Shown: piece by piece, positions 8,015 to 15,597 of the stretch | Numbering within the stretch: the stretch's first letter is position 1 | How the letters are laid out: the number at the start of each line of letters is the position of its first letter | From: JBKHJZ01 sp046537875 | GTDB lineage: Bacteria; Actinomycetota; Acidimicrobiia; Acidimicrobiales; VFJN01 | Reading direction: 5' to 3' | NCBI GenBank assembly: GCA_046537875.1 | Contig: JBKHJZ010000056.1 | Location: 1-16,912, forward strand | Length of the DNA: 16,912 bases | Program-made: the position numbers and the translations under genes | The notes under the pieces: model-generated | What the model was told of the DNA's origin: nothing | The model's input: only the letters and a program-made list of their open reading frames with translations | Databases searched by the model: none

Positions 8015-9202
8015 GTGAGCGACGCCGTGCACGACCCCGCCGAGCCCGCGGCCAAGATCGGTGACCTCGCGGCCTCGGCCGGGATCCGGCGCATCCACGT
8101 GCTCGCGTGGCGCGACCTCGACGATGTCGAGGCGGGGGGCTCCGAGCTCCACATCGCCGAGGTGGCCAAGCGCTGGGCCGCTGCGGGGCTCGAGGTGACC
8201 ATGCGCACGTCGTGGGCGCAGGGGGAGCCCACAGAGACCGTCCGCGACGGCTACCGGGTGGTCCGCCGGGCCGGGCGCTACATGGTCTTCCCGCGGGCCG
8301 CGGCCGCCGAGGTCGCCCGCCGCACCGGGCCGTCCGACGTGACGATCGAGATCTGGAACGGCATGCCGTTCCTGAGCCCGGTGTGGCGCCGCGGTCCCCG
8401 GGTGATCTTCCTGCACCACGTGCACGCCGAGATGTGGGACATGGCCCTCGGCCACACCCTGGGACAGCTCGGCCAGCTCTTCGAGCGACGGATCGCCCCC
8501 CACCTCTACCGCCGCGAGGCCATCGTCACGCTCTCGGAGTCGTCCAAGCGCGAGCTCGTCGACGACCTCGGCTTCGACCCGGAGCGCATCACCGTGGTGC
8601 CACCGGGCATCGATCCGATGTTCTCCCCAGGTGGGGGGCGCAGCGAGCAGCCGCTCGCGGTCGCCGTGGGGCGACTCGCCCCCGTCAAGCGCTACGACAT
8701 GCTGATCCGCGCGGCCGCCCGGGCACGGACCCGGATCCCGGGGCTGCGATTGCAGATCGTGGGCGAGGGGTACGAGAGACCCCACCTCGAGGGGGTCATC
8801 GCCGGGCTCGACGCCGGCGACTGGGTCACGCTGCGCGGCCGCATCTCCGATGACGAGCTCGTCGACCTCTACCGCCGAGCGTGGATCATCACCTCCGCCT
8901 CGGTGCGAGAGGGCTGGGGCATGACGCTCACCGAGGCCGCGGCGTGCGGCACGCCGGCCGTGGCCACCCGCATCGCCGGCCATGAGGACGCGGTCAGTGA
9001 CGGGGTCACGGGCGTGCTCGTCGACGGCGACGAGGCGGAGCTCGGCGCCGCCATGGCCCGGGTGCTCGGTGACGCTGCCGAGCGGGCGCGCCTCGGGGCG
9101 CGTGCCCTCGAGCGGGCCCGCGCGTTCACCTGGCGTGCCACCGCCACCGACCTCATGCGGGTCATCGCCGACGAGGTGTCGCGCCGCCGAGCCCGCCGAT
9201 GA
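8015..9202 (+). CDS. GT4 family (GT-B fold) glycosyltransferase
   Basis: This cytoplasmic retaining glycosyltransferase would move a sugar from a nucleotide donor to a lipid-linked or glycan acceptor. The 395-residue product has the N-terminal GGSE loop (41-44), a central HHVHAEMW segment and PPGID near residue 200. VGRLAPVKR (218-226) follows, with R220 and K225 as the usual donor-phosphate contacts. The diagnostic EX7E motif runs from E299 to E307, followed by AAACGTPAV. Length is normal for the family. Long open frames upstream of GTG 8015 run over the divergent promoter and show no family similarity, so they are not used. Its stop overlaps the start of the AftD-like gene (ATGA), which indicates translational coupling and a shared pathway. 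Donor sugar cannot be read from the sequence. Confidence 0.9.
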   Translation: MSDAVHDPAEPAAKIGDLAASAGIRRIHVLAWRDLDDVEAGGSELHIAEVAKRWAAAGLEVTMRTSWAQGEPTETVRDGYRVVRRAGRYMVFPRAAAAEVARRTGPSDVTIEIWNGMPFLSPVWRRGPRVIFLHHVHAEMWDMALGHTLGQLGQLFERRIAPHLYRREAIVTLSESSKRELVDDLGFDPERITVVPPGIDPMFSPGGGRSEQPLAVAVGRLAPVKRYDMLIRAAARARTRIPGLRLQIVGEGYERPHLEGVIAGLDAGDWVTLRGRISDDELVDLYRRAWIITSASVREGWGMTLTEAAACGTPAVATRIAGHEDAVSDGVTGVLVDGDEAELGAAMARVLGDAAERARLGARALERARAFTWRATATDLMRVIADEVSRRRARR

Positions 9203-12200
9203 AGAGCCCTGTCCGGCTGCCGGGCACCGTGTGGCTCCGGCTGCACCTGGGTCTGGCGGCCATCGCCTACGTGCCGTTGCTGCTCACCCGACCCGGGTCG
9301 GTGAGCGCCGACACCAAGACCTACCTCTACCTCGACCCGGCGCGGCTGCTGGGCCGGGCCTGGTCGATGTGGGACCCCTCCATCGGCATGGGGACGGTCA
9401 CCCACCAGACCATCGGCTACCTCTGGCCGATGGGGCCCTTCTACTGGGCGACCGACCTGGTCGGCATCCCGGACTGGGCGACCCAGCGGATCTGGTGGGG
9501 CACGATCATCTTCGCGGCCGGCGCGGGAACCGCGTACCTCCTGCGCACGCTCGGCTGGCGGGGACCGGCGGTGGCGGTCGCCGCCTTCGTCTACGCGCTG
9601 TCGCCCTACGTGCTCACGTTGATCGCCCGGCTGTCGGTGATCCTGCTGCCGTTCAGCGCCCTGCCCTGGCTCGTGGCCTTCACGATCCGGACGGCGCGCA
9701 CCCGGGGATGGCGGTACCCGGCGCTGTTCGCGCTGACCGTCGCGACCTGCGGGAGCGTCAACGCCACCGCGCTGCTGCTCGTCGGCGTGGCCCCGGTGAT
9801 CTGGCTGGCGCACGCGGTGTGGGTCGCCCGGGAGGTGCCGCTCGGCACGGCGCTGCGCGCCGGGCTCCGCATCGGGGTGCTGACCGTGCCGGTCTCCGCC
9901 TGGTGGATCGCCGGGCTCACCGTGCAGGGGACGAACGGCATCGAGATCCTCCGCTACACGGAGACCGCCGAGGTGGTGGCCGAGGTGTCGACGGCCCACG
10001 AGGTGCTCCGGGGCCTCGGCTACTGGTTCTTCTACGGCACCGACCGGCTCGGCCCGTGGATCGAGCCCAGCGTGACCTACACCCAGTTCCTCCCCCTGCT
10101 CGCGCTCACCTACCTCATCCCGATCGCCGGGCTGACCGGCGCCGTCGTCGCCCGATGGCGGCATCGCGCCTACTTCGTGATGCTGCTGGCGGTGGGCATG
10201 GCGCTGGCGGTGGGCGCCTACCCGTGGGAGGACGGCGCACTGTGGCAGCGGGCCGTGAGGTGGTTCCTCCTCACCGACGTGGGGCTGTCGATGCGGAGCC
10301 TGCCGCGCGCCGTGCCCCTGGTGGCGCTGAGCCTCGCCGTGCTGCTCGCGGCGGGCATCGCCTCGGCGGCCGCACGCTGGCCCCGCATCCGGCGCCCGGC
10401 GGCGGCCGGTGCCCTCGCTGCCGCCGTGCTCGCCATGCCGCCGCTGTGGACGGGGCGGTTCGTCCCCGACAACCTCCGGCGCCCGGAGGACATCCCCGAC
10501 TACTGGAGGGAGGCGGCGGAGCATCTCGAGGCCCGGGGCGACGACACGCGTGTCCTGGTCGTCCCGGGCAGCGACTTCGCCAGCTATCGCTGGGGCAACA
10601 CGGTCGACCCGGTGCTTCCCGGGCTGATGGACCGGCCGTCGGTGGCCCGCGAGCTGATCCCGTACGGGTCGGCGGCCTCCGCCAACCTCCTCAACGCGCT
10701 CGACCGCCCGCTGCAGGAGCGCACGGCCGATCCCCGGAGCCTGGCACCGCTCGCACGCCTGATGCGTGCCGGCGACGTGCTGGTGCAGAGCGACCTGCAG
10801 TACGAGCGCTACAACACGCCGCGACCCCGCAACCTCTGGCAGCACGTCACCTCGGCGCCCGGGCTCGGCGACCCGGTGGGCTTCGGTCCCGACGACCCCA
10901 ACGTCACGATCGAGGACGTGCAACTCGAGGACGAGCTGTTCTTCACCACCGATCCCGACCTCCCGGATCCGCCCGCGGTGGCGGTCCTCGACGTGACCGA
11001 TCCCGTCCCGATCGTGTCGACGCACGCCTCCCGCACACCCCTGCTGGTCGCCGGGGACGGCAAGGGGTTGGTCGACGCCGCCGCCGCGAGCCTCATCGAC
11101 GGGACGGAGCTCGTCCGCTACTCGGCGTCACTCGACCCCGAGGAGATCTCGGCGGCGCTCGACGAGGACGCGGCGCTGCTGGTCACCGACAGCAACCGCA
11201 AGCGGGGCGAGCGGTGGACCACGGTCCGCCACACCCGCGGCTACACGGAGACCGTCGACGGCGGCCCGCTGACGCCGGACCCCAGCGACAACCGCCTGCC
11301 CGTCTTCCCCGACGCCGGCCCCGCCAGCATGACCGTGGCGGTGGAGCGCGGGGGCATCGAGGCCAACGCCACCAGCTACGGCAACGAGATCACGTTCACC
11401 AGCGAGGAACGTCCCGCGCTCGCAGTCGACGGGGACACCGAGACCGCGTGGCGCACCGCGGCGTTCGCCGACGCCCGCGGCGAGCGCATCGAGCTCTCGC
11501 TCGCCACCCCGGTCACGACCGACCGGATCACGCTGCTGCAGCCGACGACCGGCTCGCGCAACCGGTACCTCACCGAGGTGGAGCTCCGCTTCGACGGCGG
11601 CGATCCCCTCACCGTGGACCTCACGCGGCAGTCACGCGACGAGCCCGGGCAGCTCGTGACCTTCCCGGAGCGCACGTTCTCGACGTTGTCGATCGCGATC
11701 GTCGCCGACACCGCCGGCGACCTGAACCGCTGGGACGGCCAGAGCAGCGTGGGATTCGCCGAGATCCGCATCGGTGAAGATCCGCCGACCGTCGACGAAT
11801 CGATCCGGGTCCCCACCGACCTGCTCGACGCGGCCGGCGCCGACTCGATCGACCACCCGCTAGCCCTGGCGTTCACCCGGGTCCGGCACGACCCCACCGA
11901 CGTGACCCGCTACGACGAGGAGCTCCGGGTGAGCCGCCTGGTCGACCTCCCCGCCGGGCGGGCGTTCTCGCTGACCGGCGACGCCCGGCTGTCGGCCCGG
12001 GCACCGCGTGAGCGACTCGACCGGCTGCTCGGCCGCGACCACGGCGGCGACGTGCCCTGGGTGCGGGCCAGCAGCACCCTGACCGGTTCGCTGACGACCC
12101 CGGCCGGGGCGTTCGACGGCGACCCCGACACGGCATGGACATCGGTGCGCGCCGACGCGCACGGGCAGTGGATCGAGGTGGTGCTGCCGGAGCCCGCGAC

Positions 12201-13581
12201 GTTCGACACGCTGCCGCTCACGGTCGTGGCCGACGGCCACCACTCCGTCCCGAGCGAGGTGGAGATCTGGGTCGACGGGACGGTCGTGGGACGAGTGCCG
12301 CTGCCCGACATCCCGGACGGCGAGCAGCGCGGGGCGTCGACCACGGTCGACGTGCCGTTGCCCGAGGAGGTGACCGGATCGCGGGTGCGTGTGCGGCTCA
12401 CGGGGCTGCGCGCGGTCACGACCAACGACTGGGTGAGCGACCGGGAGGTCGACCAGCCCGTCGCGATCGCCGAGATCGACCTTCCCGGGGACACGGTTCC
12501 GGCTCTCGCCGACACGTTCGACACGGGTTGCCGCGACGACCTGCTCGAGGTCGACGGATCACCCGTGCCGGTCCGGGTGCGGGGCCCGATGGACGACGCC
12601 CTCGACGGGGAACCGCTCGAGGTCGCGACGTGTGAGGGTGACGCCGTGGAGCTCGCCGGTGGGGAGCACGAGCTGCGCACCGCCCGGGGCCTCGACACGG
12701 GGCTCGACATCGACCGGCTCGTCCTGCGCTCGGCGCCCGGTGGCGAGGCCACCGGCGACCCCTCGGCCACGCTCGTCGCCGAGGCCGCCGCCGGCGAGAG
12801 CGACGACGATGGCGAGGGCGACGACGATGGCGAGGGTGACGGAGGGACGCCGGCACCCGAGGTCACGGTGCTCGACGAGGACCACGACCGCATCCGCGCC
12901 CGCGTCCAGGGTGCGACGCCCGGGGAGTCGTTCTGGCTGGTGCTCGGCCAGAGCTACAACGACGGCTGGACCGCCGAGGCGGACGGCACCGAGCTGGAGG
13001 CCCCCCAGCTCGTCGACGGGTTCGCCAACGGCTGGCGGGTCGTGCCGGCCTCGTCCACCTTCGAGGTCGAGATGCGCTTCGCCCCCCAGCAGGGGGTCGA
13101 CGTGGCGCTGGTGGTCTCGGCGGTCGCCGGCATCGCCTGCCTGCTCCTGGTGTTGCGGCGCCCCCGCACGACGGTCCTGGCCCCCGCATCGATGCCCGAG
13201 CCGTACTCGCCGGTGCTGGCGTTCCGCTACGACGGCGCCCTCCCCAACCTCCGGACCGCATGGCTGACCGGCCTCGGCATGGGCTTCGTCGCGTTCGCCC
13301 TCGCCGGCCCCTTCATCGGCCTCGGGATCGGCGTGGCCGCCGGGCTGGGCGCCCGCCACGAGACGTTCCGGCGCTGGCTGCTGCTCGCCAGCCCGCTCGC
13401 GCTCTCGGTCGCCGCCCTGTACGTGCTCTACGTCCAGTTCCGGCAGTCCCCGGCGCCGAGCTTCGACTGGCCGATCGTCGTGCGGCGACCCAGCCCGCTG
13501 GGGTGGGTGGCGGTCCTGACGCTGGTGGCCGATGCCGTCGTCGACCGCGTGTGGCAGGCTCGTCGCAGCGATGGTGGGTGA
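9199..13581 (+). CDS. aftD: AftD-like alpha-(1->3)-arabinofuranosyltransferase (DUF3367 GT-C protein)
   Basis: The 1460-residue product has the size and plan of mycobacterial AftD, which branches arabinan with decaprenyl-phosphoryl-arabinose outside the membrane. An N-terminal GT-C block of about eleven helices (12-430) carries ADTKTYLYLDP (37-47) in the first external loop and then WDPSIGMG and GYLWPMGPFYW, both characteristic of AftD. D38 or D46 is the likely catalytic acid. The large extracytoplasmic part (about 440-1295) contains two discoidin-like (F5/8 type C) modules, each with a DGD.(E/D)TAW core (744-751 and 973-980). It also has a short acidic linker (1202-1214) and an SYNDGWTAEADG segment (1252-1263). 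Four C-terminal helices lie at about 1300-1450. The ATG overlaps the GT4 stop by four bases. A relative transferring another furanose or pentose is possible, since the organism may lack mycobacterial arabinogalactan. Confidence 0.85.
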   Translation: MKSPVRLPGTVWLRLHLGLAAIAYVPLLLTRPGSVSADTKTYLYLDPARLLGRAWSMWDPSIGMGTVTHQTIGYLWPMGPFYWATDLVGIPDWATQRIWWGTIIFAAGAGTAYLLRTLGWRGPAVAVAAFVYALSPYVLTLIARLSVILLPFSALPWLVAFTIRTARTRGWRYPALFALTVATCGSVNATALLLVGVAPVIWLAHAVWVAREVPLGTALRAGLRIGVLTVPVSAWWIAGLTVQGTNGIEILRYTETAEVVAEVSTAHEVLRGLGYWFFYGTDRLGPWIEPSVTYTQFLPLLALTYLIPIAGLTGAVVARWRHRAYFVMLLAVGMALAVGAYPWEDGALWQRAVRWFLLTDVGLSMRSLPRAVPLVALSLAVLLAAGIASAAARWPRIRRPAAAGALAAAVLAMPPLWTGRFVPDNLRRPEDIPDYWREAAEHLEARGDDTRVLVVPGSDFASYRWGNTVDPVLPGLMDRPSVARELIPYGSAASANLLNALDRPLQERTADPRSLAPLARLMRAGDVLVQSDLQYERYNTPRPRNLWQHVTSAPGLGDPVGFGPDDPNVTIEDVQLEDELFFTTDPDLPDPPAVAVLDVTDPVPIVSTHASRTPLLVAGDGKGLVDAAAASLIDGTELVRYSASLDPEEISAALDEDAALLVTDSNRKRGERWTTVRHTRGYTETVDGGPLTPDPSDNRLPVFPDAGPASMTVAVERGGIEANATSYGNEITFTSEERPALAVDGDTETAWRTAAFADARGERIELSLATPVTTDRITLLQPTTGSRNRYLTEVELRFDGGDPLTVDLTRQSRDEPGQLVTFPERTFSTLSIAIVADTAGDLNRWDGQSSVGFAEIRIGEDPPTVDESIRVPTDLLDAAGADSIDHPLALAFTRVRHDPTDVTRYDEELRVSRLVDLPAGRAFSLTGDARLSARAPRERLDRLLGRDHGGDVPWVRASSTLTGSLTTPAGAFDGDPDTAWTSVRADAHGQWIEVVLPEPATFDTLPLTVVADGHHSVPSEVEIWVDGTVVGRVPLPDIPDGEQRGASTTVDVPLPEEVTGSRVRVRLTGLRAVTTNDWVSDREVDQPVAIAEIDLPGDTVPALADTFDTGCRDDLLEVDGSPVPVRVRGPMDDALDGEPLEVATCEGDAVELAGGEHELRTARGLDTGLDIDRLVLRSAPGGEATGDPSATLVAEAAAGESDDDGEGDDDGEGDGGTPAPEVTVLDEDHDRIRARVQGATPGESFWLVLGQSYNDGWTAEADGTELEAPQLVDGFANGWRVVPASSTFEVEMRFAPQQGVDVALVVSAVAGIACLLLVLRRPRTTVLAPASMPEPYSPVLAFRYDGALPNLRTAWLTGLGMGFVAFALAGPFIGLGIGVAAGLGARHETFRRWLLLASPLALSVAALYVLYVQFRQSPAPSFDWPIVVRRPSPLGWVAVLTLVADAVVDRVWQARRSDGG
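12801..12836 (+). repeat. Two exact 18-bp tandem repeats coding an acidic linker
   Basis: The unit CGACGACGATGGCGAGGG occurs twice without mismatch and encodes DDDGEG twice (residues 1202-1213 of the AftD-like protein). It lies in a flexible-looking linker before the last extracytoplasmic module. The unit length is a multiple of three, so copy-number change would keep the frame. Confidence 0.85.
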
Positions 13582-13587
13582 CGCGCG

Positions 13588-14265
13588 ATGACCTCGCCGG
13601 CGGATGGCTTCATCCTCGGCGTCGATCTCGACGGCGTCTGCGGCGACTACACGGCCGCCCTCCGGGCCGTGGTCGCCGGGCAGCGGGGCATCGACCCCGC
13701 GTCGCTGCCGGTCGAGCGCTCGTGGGACTTCCGGGAGTGGGGTCTCTCCCCGGTGGAGTTCCAGCGGATCCACCGGGAAGCCGTGCTCGAGCACCGCATC
13801 TTCCGCACGATGCCGGCCTTCCCCGGGGCGGCCGAGGTGCTCTGGCGCCTCTCGGACGCCGGGGTGTGGATCCGCATCATCACCCACCGGCTCTACGTGA
13901 ACTGGGGGCACGCCACCGCGGTGGCCGACACCGTCGACTGGCTGGACTCCGTGGGCATCCCCTACCGCGACCTCTGCTTCCTCGGCGCGAAGCCCCAGGT
14001 GGAGGCCGACTGCTACGTCGAGGACGCACCGCACAACGTGGTGGCGCTCCGCTCGACCGGCTCGTACGTGATCGTGTTCGACCAGCCCTACAACCGCGAG
14101 GTGGACGGCCCGCGAGCCGGTGACTGGGCCGGGGTCGAGGAGCAGGTGGCCGAGCGGATCGCGGCCCTCGGCCTGTCGCTCCAGGCGCCGCTGCCCGGCT
14201 TCGAGGACGTCCCGCACCGCCTCCGCCGGCGGGTGCGCCCGAGCGACGCCAGCTCCCCGCCCTGA
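13588..14265 (+). CDS. HAD-superfamily phosphatase, 5'-nucleotidase (NT5C-like)
   Basis: The 225-residue product carries all HAD motifs: DLDGV (13-17, nucleophile D13 and acid D15), IITHR with T99, K135 in FLGAKPQ, and VEDAP with E145/D146. A compact cap lies between the first two motifs, and the overall pattern resembles the bacterial 5'(3')-deoxyribonucleotidase type C family, which removes phosphate from nucleoside monophosphates. It is cytoplasmic with no signal peptide. It begins six bases after the AftD-like stop, so it is probably the last gene of the GT4-aftD operon. The ribosome binding site is weak (GGTGGG region), which would suit reinitiation after the upstream gene. Activity on a sugar phosphate or polyprenyl-linked intermediate is an alternative suggested only by position. 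Confidence 0.8.
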   Translation: MTSPADGFILGVDLDGVCGDYTAALRAVVAGQRGIDPASLPVERSWDFREWGLSPVEFQRIHREAVLEHRIFRTMPAFPGAAEVLWRLSDAGVWIRIITHRLYVNWGHATAVADTVDWLDSVGIPYRDLCFLGAKPQVEADCYVEDAPHNVVALRSTGSYVIVFDQPYNREVDGPRAGDWAGVEEQVAERIAALGLSLQAPLPGFEDVPHRLRRRVRPSDASSPP

Positions 14266-14294
14266 GACCCAGCACGCTCGCCTCCTGACTGTCG

Positions 14295-14300
14295 TACGCT
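14295..14300 (+). promoter_or_regulatory. -10 box TACGCT, predicted leaderless promoter of the 14307 gene
   Basis: TACGCT fits TANNNT and ends six bases before GTG at 14307, leaving no room for a Shine-Dalgarno sequence. This implies transcription separate from the upstream operon. Confidence 0.45.
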
Positions 14301-14306
14301 CCACCC

Positions 14307-14591
14307 GTGGTCGGAGCCGCCGCCGCCACCCTCGTCTTCGCCCTCCCGCTCGGGCTCACCGCCTGGGCGCTCCTCGACGCGGCCCGCCGCCCCGAGTGGG
14401 CGTGGGCACTGGCCGCCCGGCGACGGGTGCCCTGGCTGGCGGCCATCCTGGTGGGTGGGATGCTGGTGCCCCTCGGCCTCGTGGTGTCGACCGCCTACCT
14501 GGTGCGGGCGCGCCCGGCCGTGGCCGCGGCCGAGGACGGTCGGGTGGTGCCCACCGGGCCCGGGTCGACGCCCGGCGGCGGGGGCCCGTAG
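14307..14591 (+). CDS. Small two-helix membrane protein, function unknown
   Basis: The 94-residue product has two hydrophobic segments (about 3-22 and 41-66) around a short basic loop containing LLDAARRPEWAWALAARRRVPW, and ends in a Gly/Pro-rich tail. The layout, with a W.L.DA.RRP motif after the first helix, is reminiscent of small actinobacterial DUF2516 or PLDc_N-like membrane proteins, but I cannot assign it with confidence. The leaderless-type promoter argues that it is a real, independently transcribed gene. Its last 97 bases overlap the minus-strand GT2 gene tail to tail. Confidence 0.6.
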   Translation: MVGAAAATLVFALPLGLTAWALLDAARRPEWAWALAARRRVPWLAAILVGGMLVPLGLVVSTAYLVRARPAVAAAEDGRVVPTGPGSTPGGGGP

Positions 14592-15499
14592 CGGCCACGC
14601 GCGAAGTCGAGGAGCGCGCGGGCCCGGGCCCTCGGTGACCAGTAGGGGCTGCGGCGCGACGGCGCCACCAGCCCGCTCGCCAGGTGCCACGCCGCCAGCG
14701 TGGCCCGGATGCACGCGTGGTACCGGCCGGAGTGCTCCCGCACCATCAGCAGGGTGTTCCGCAGCTGCAGGTAGTCGACGACCGCGGCCCGCGAGCCGAC
14801 GTCGCCGTTGCGCACCTCGGCGCCCCGGACCACACCGACCTCCCAGCCGGCGGCCTGCGCCCGGACCGCCAGGTCGGCCTCCTCGCAGTAGGCGAAGTAC
14901 CGCTCGTCGAACAGGCCGATCTGCTCGAGGCACGCCCGCCGAGCCAGCAGCAGGGTGCCATGCGGGTAGCCCGCGGGCTCCCAGCCGTCGGACACCGTGG
15001 CCGGCGAGGCGATGGCGCCGAAGTACGGGTCGACCACCGGGGTGAGGTGGTCGCCGACGTCCGCGGAGGCCAGGCCCGCCCGCGGCCGCCGCCCGAGCTC
15101 CTCCAGCAGCCGGGACAGGCAGCCCGGCGCCGGCTGCGCGTCGTGGGGCGCCACGCCCAGCCAGGGCGCCGGATCCCGTTGGAGGCACCAGCGGAACCCG
15201 GCATTGGCCCCCGGCCCGAACCCGGCGTTCACGCCGAGCTCCAGCAGCTCCACCCCCGGCGGCAGCCCCGCCCGCACGGCGGCCACCTCCTCGGGGGCCG
15301 AGCCGTTGTCCACCACGAGCACCCGGACCGGCGGGCCCTGGTCGAGGAATGACGCGACCGTGCGCACCACGTGATCCGGCGCGTGGCGGTGGACGATCAC
15401 CAGGTCGAGCCGTCGCGACGCGGGGGGCACCGGGTGATGTTCGCCGTCCCGGCACCACCTCGGCGAATCGCCGCATCCCACTCGACCCGATGACGGCAT
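14495..15499 (-). CDS. GT2 family glycosyltransferase (rhamnosyltransferase-like)
   Basis: The 334-residue GT-A fold enzyme shows VVDNGS (62-67), NAGFGPGANAGF (91-102), a metal-site region APHDAQP (117-123) and the block LLLARRACLEQIGLFDERYFAYCEEADL (183-210). That block is typical of WbbL-like inverting transferases, with EEAD holding the probable base. These enzymes use nucleotide sugars in the cytoplasm; dTDP-rhamnose is a common donor but is not shown here. The usual N-P-D at the metal site is P-H-D. ATG at 15499 is supported by GGAG four bases upstream (15504-15507); a longer frame to 15658 would run into the divergent aminopeptidase start. The C-terminal 32 residues are encoded antisense to the small membrane protein gene and look low in complexity. 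It is likely part of the envelope glycan set, given its neighbours. Confidence 0.85.
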   Translation of the reverse strand: MPSSGRVGCGDSPRWCRDGEHHPVPPASRRLDLVIVHRHAPDHVVRTVASFLDQGPPVRVLVVDNGSAPEEVAAVRAGLPPGVELLELGVNAGFGPGANAGFRWCLQRDPAPWLGVAPHDAQPAPGCLSRLLEELGRRPRAGLASADVGDHLTPVVDPYFGAIASPATVSDGWEPAGYPHGTLLLARRACLEQIGLFDERYFAYCEEADLAVRAQAAGWEVGVVRGAEVRNGDVGSRAAVVDYLQLRNTLLMVREHSGRYHACIRATLAAWHLASGLVAPSRRSPYWSPRARARALLDFARGRYGPPPPGVDPGPVGTTRPSSAAATAGRARTR

Positions 15500-15503
15500 C
15501 GGG

Positions 15504-15507
15504 CTCC
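15504..15507 (-). promoter_or_regulatory. Shine-Dalgarno GGAG deciding the GT2 start
   Basis: On the minus strand GGAG is followed by CCCG and then ATG at 15499. The four-base spacing is short but workable. It favours this start over the upstream in-frame ATG at 15658. Confidence 0.45.
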
Positions 15508-15533
15508 GCTCGGCCCGCCGCGCCGCCTCGTGC

Positions 15534-15550
15534 CGCCCGGCGACCGGGCG
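15534..15550. repeat. Perfect 7-bp inverted repeat in the GT2/aminopeptidase intergenic region
   Basis: CGCCCGG and CCGGGCG are separated by CGA, midway in the 98-bp gap between two divergent genes. It could be an operator or a hairpin in the GT2 leader. GC-rich composition makes chance occurrence plausible. Confidence 0.3.
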
Positions 15551-15582
15551 TCGAGCGTCGGGGCTCGGGTCGGCCCCACCAC

Positions 15583-15588
15583 TACGAT
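15583..15588 (+). promoter_or_regulatory. -10 box TACGAT, predicted leaderless promoter of the aminopeptidase gene
   Basis: TACGAT fits TANNNT and is followed by nine bases and then GTG at 15598, with no Shine-Dalgarno sequence between them. Confidence 0.5.
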
Positions 15589-15597
15589 CGGCCGTTC

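Noticed and set aside
7861..8232. N-terminal extension of the methyltransferase beyond GTG 7860
   Set aside because: It would run through the -10 box and into the GT4 coding region on the other strand, and the extra residues show no conserved pattern.
6614..8983. A 789-codon minus-strand open frame spanning two intergenic regions and parts of three genes
   Set aside because: It crosses the convergent gap and the divergent promoter, is antisense to GT4 motifs, runs out of frame through the methyltransferase gene, and has only low-complexity composition.
8869..11025. A 718-codon minus-strand open frame antisense to the GT4 and AftD-like genes
   Set aside because: It has no domain motifs and an Arg/His/Gln/Gly-biased composition typical of antisense frames.
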